A stretch of DNA of 64,000 nt, taken from positions 56,920 through 120,919 of the forward strand of contig CASDOS010000037.1 of the NCBI GenBank assembly GCA_949282205.1, in the 5' to 3' direction. The notes under the pieces were generated by a model. That model was not told the DNA's origin. It searched no databases and was given only the letters and a program-made list of their open reading frames with translations. Source of the stretch: an uncultured Alphaproteobacteria bacterium. GTDB lineage: Bacteria; Pseudomonadota; Alphaproteobacteria; RF32; CAG-239. Positions 63,701 to 64,000 of this stretch are shown here, piece after piece. Position numbers and translations under genes: made by a program. Position 1 is the stretch's first letter; each line of letters opens with the position of its first letter.

Positions 63701-63739
63701 AAGACTTCTTTTTTTATACAGAAAAGAAGTCTTTTTATA
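63701..63739 (+). terminator. Terminator after recombinase gene
   Basis: AAGACTTCTTTT/AAAAGAAGTCTT perfect stem with a 10-nt loop and T run. Confidence 0.88.
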
Positions 63740-63865
63740 TTTTTAACATTTCTCTAATTATAAACTATATCATTAAACATCTCATTTTTTATCCCGTAGA
63801 CTAGTTATAGGGCTATGGTGATTATGTTTTTATTACGCAAAAAGCCCCTTTGATACTTTTGATCT

Positions 63866-63995
63866 GTACCCTGAAAAGTGGAAATAAAAAAGAAATCCCC
63901 TGAGGGGTGTAAGTCAAGTGGGAGGATTAAGCAAATGGCATCGGTGTTGAGCCGGTGTCATTTTGTTTAAGTTCCACTGACAACGTTCATTATTA
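63866..63995. other. Large imperfect hairpin at window end
   Basis: AAATGGCATCGG pairs with CCGGTGTCATTT (two G-U) around a 7-nt loop near 63948-63978. Outer pairings extend it to TTAAGC/GTTTAAG and TCA(A)GTGG/CCACTGA. AAGTGGAA at 63878 is also complementary to TTCCACT at 63982. It could be the end of an insertion sequence or a structured RNA. No ORF lies in 63694-64000. Confidence 0.35.
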
Positions 63996-64000
63996 TAATA

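Overview
The window is AT-rich bacterial chromosome, most likely from an unclassified low-GC alphaproteobacterium of the kind seen in gut metagenomes. Evidence for the class is gene order: rpmF-plsX-fabH-ihfA-merR on one strand, a DUF177 gene divergent from a bamE-type lipoprotein gene, and an xseB-ispA pair. The code is the standard bacterial one, because several core genes (cysS, the YgjP-like hydrolase, both YcgN genes) end in TGA. The genus is inference.

1-41 kb is mostly chromosomal backbone. It holds a C26 amidohydrolase, a eukaryote-type phosphomannomutase, a nitroreductase, a giant MORN-repeat exported protein, the CCA-adding enzyme, tRNA-Lys, ClpB, two GT-C-like membrane proteins, the fatty acid/phospholipid cluster, DnaB, GalE, TerC, IspA, XseB, CysS and MarC. 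Lineage-specific unknowns are interspersed: coiled-coil proteins, an 81-residue tandem-repeat protein, and two genes resembling Candidate Phyla Radiation proteins. cysS is preceded by what looks like a complete ribosome-dependent attenuator, with a 15-residue leader peptide carrying three consecutive Cys codons and an overlapping terminator/antiterminator.

41-64 kb is an accessory island that starts at the 3' end of tRNA-Gln. The last 19 bases of that gene recur exactly at 52.32 kb, and a partial version recurs at 54.41 kb. After each copy the same architecture follows: a hairpin, a 49-50 nt segment bounded by GTTCG/CGAAC-type inverted repeats, exactly 16 nt, then a TTGTTTTTCAA box. I read this as serially integrated elements. 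Element 1 (about 41.0-52.3 kb) carries a core-binding-like protein, a DUF4143 ATPase, a GT8 glycosyltransferase, a possible HEPN protein and a tight six-gene operon. That operon encodes an archaeal-type SAM synthetase, an AlaRS-core paralogue, an S51 peptidase-like protein, a PHP phosphoesterase, a GT4 glycosyltransferase and a PIG-L deacetylase. Its enzyme set parallels mycothiol biosynthesis (glycosyltransferase, phosphatase, PIG-L deacetylase, tRNA-synthetase-derived ligase) and is my best candidate for an undescribed pathway. Element 2 (52.3-54.4 kb) carries only a second DUF4143 ATPase, flanked by 40-bp palindromes.

The third segment (54.4 kb to the window end) has three small ORFs, one a DUF3768-like gene with TGA at a conserved Trp position. 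It continues with a seven-gene surface-glycan operon (WavE, GT8-WavE fusion, hexapeptide acyltransferase, sugar nucleotidyltransferase, HAD phosphatase, nucleotidyltransferase-kinase fusion). The first gene of that operon encodes a serine recombinase relative that has lost its catalytic residues. Divergent from it lies an apparently intact serine recombinase.
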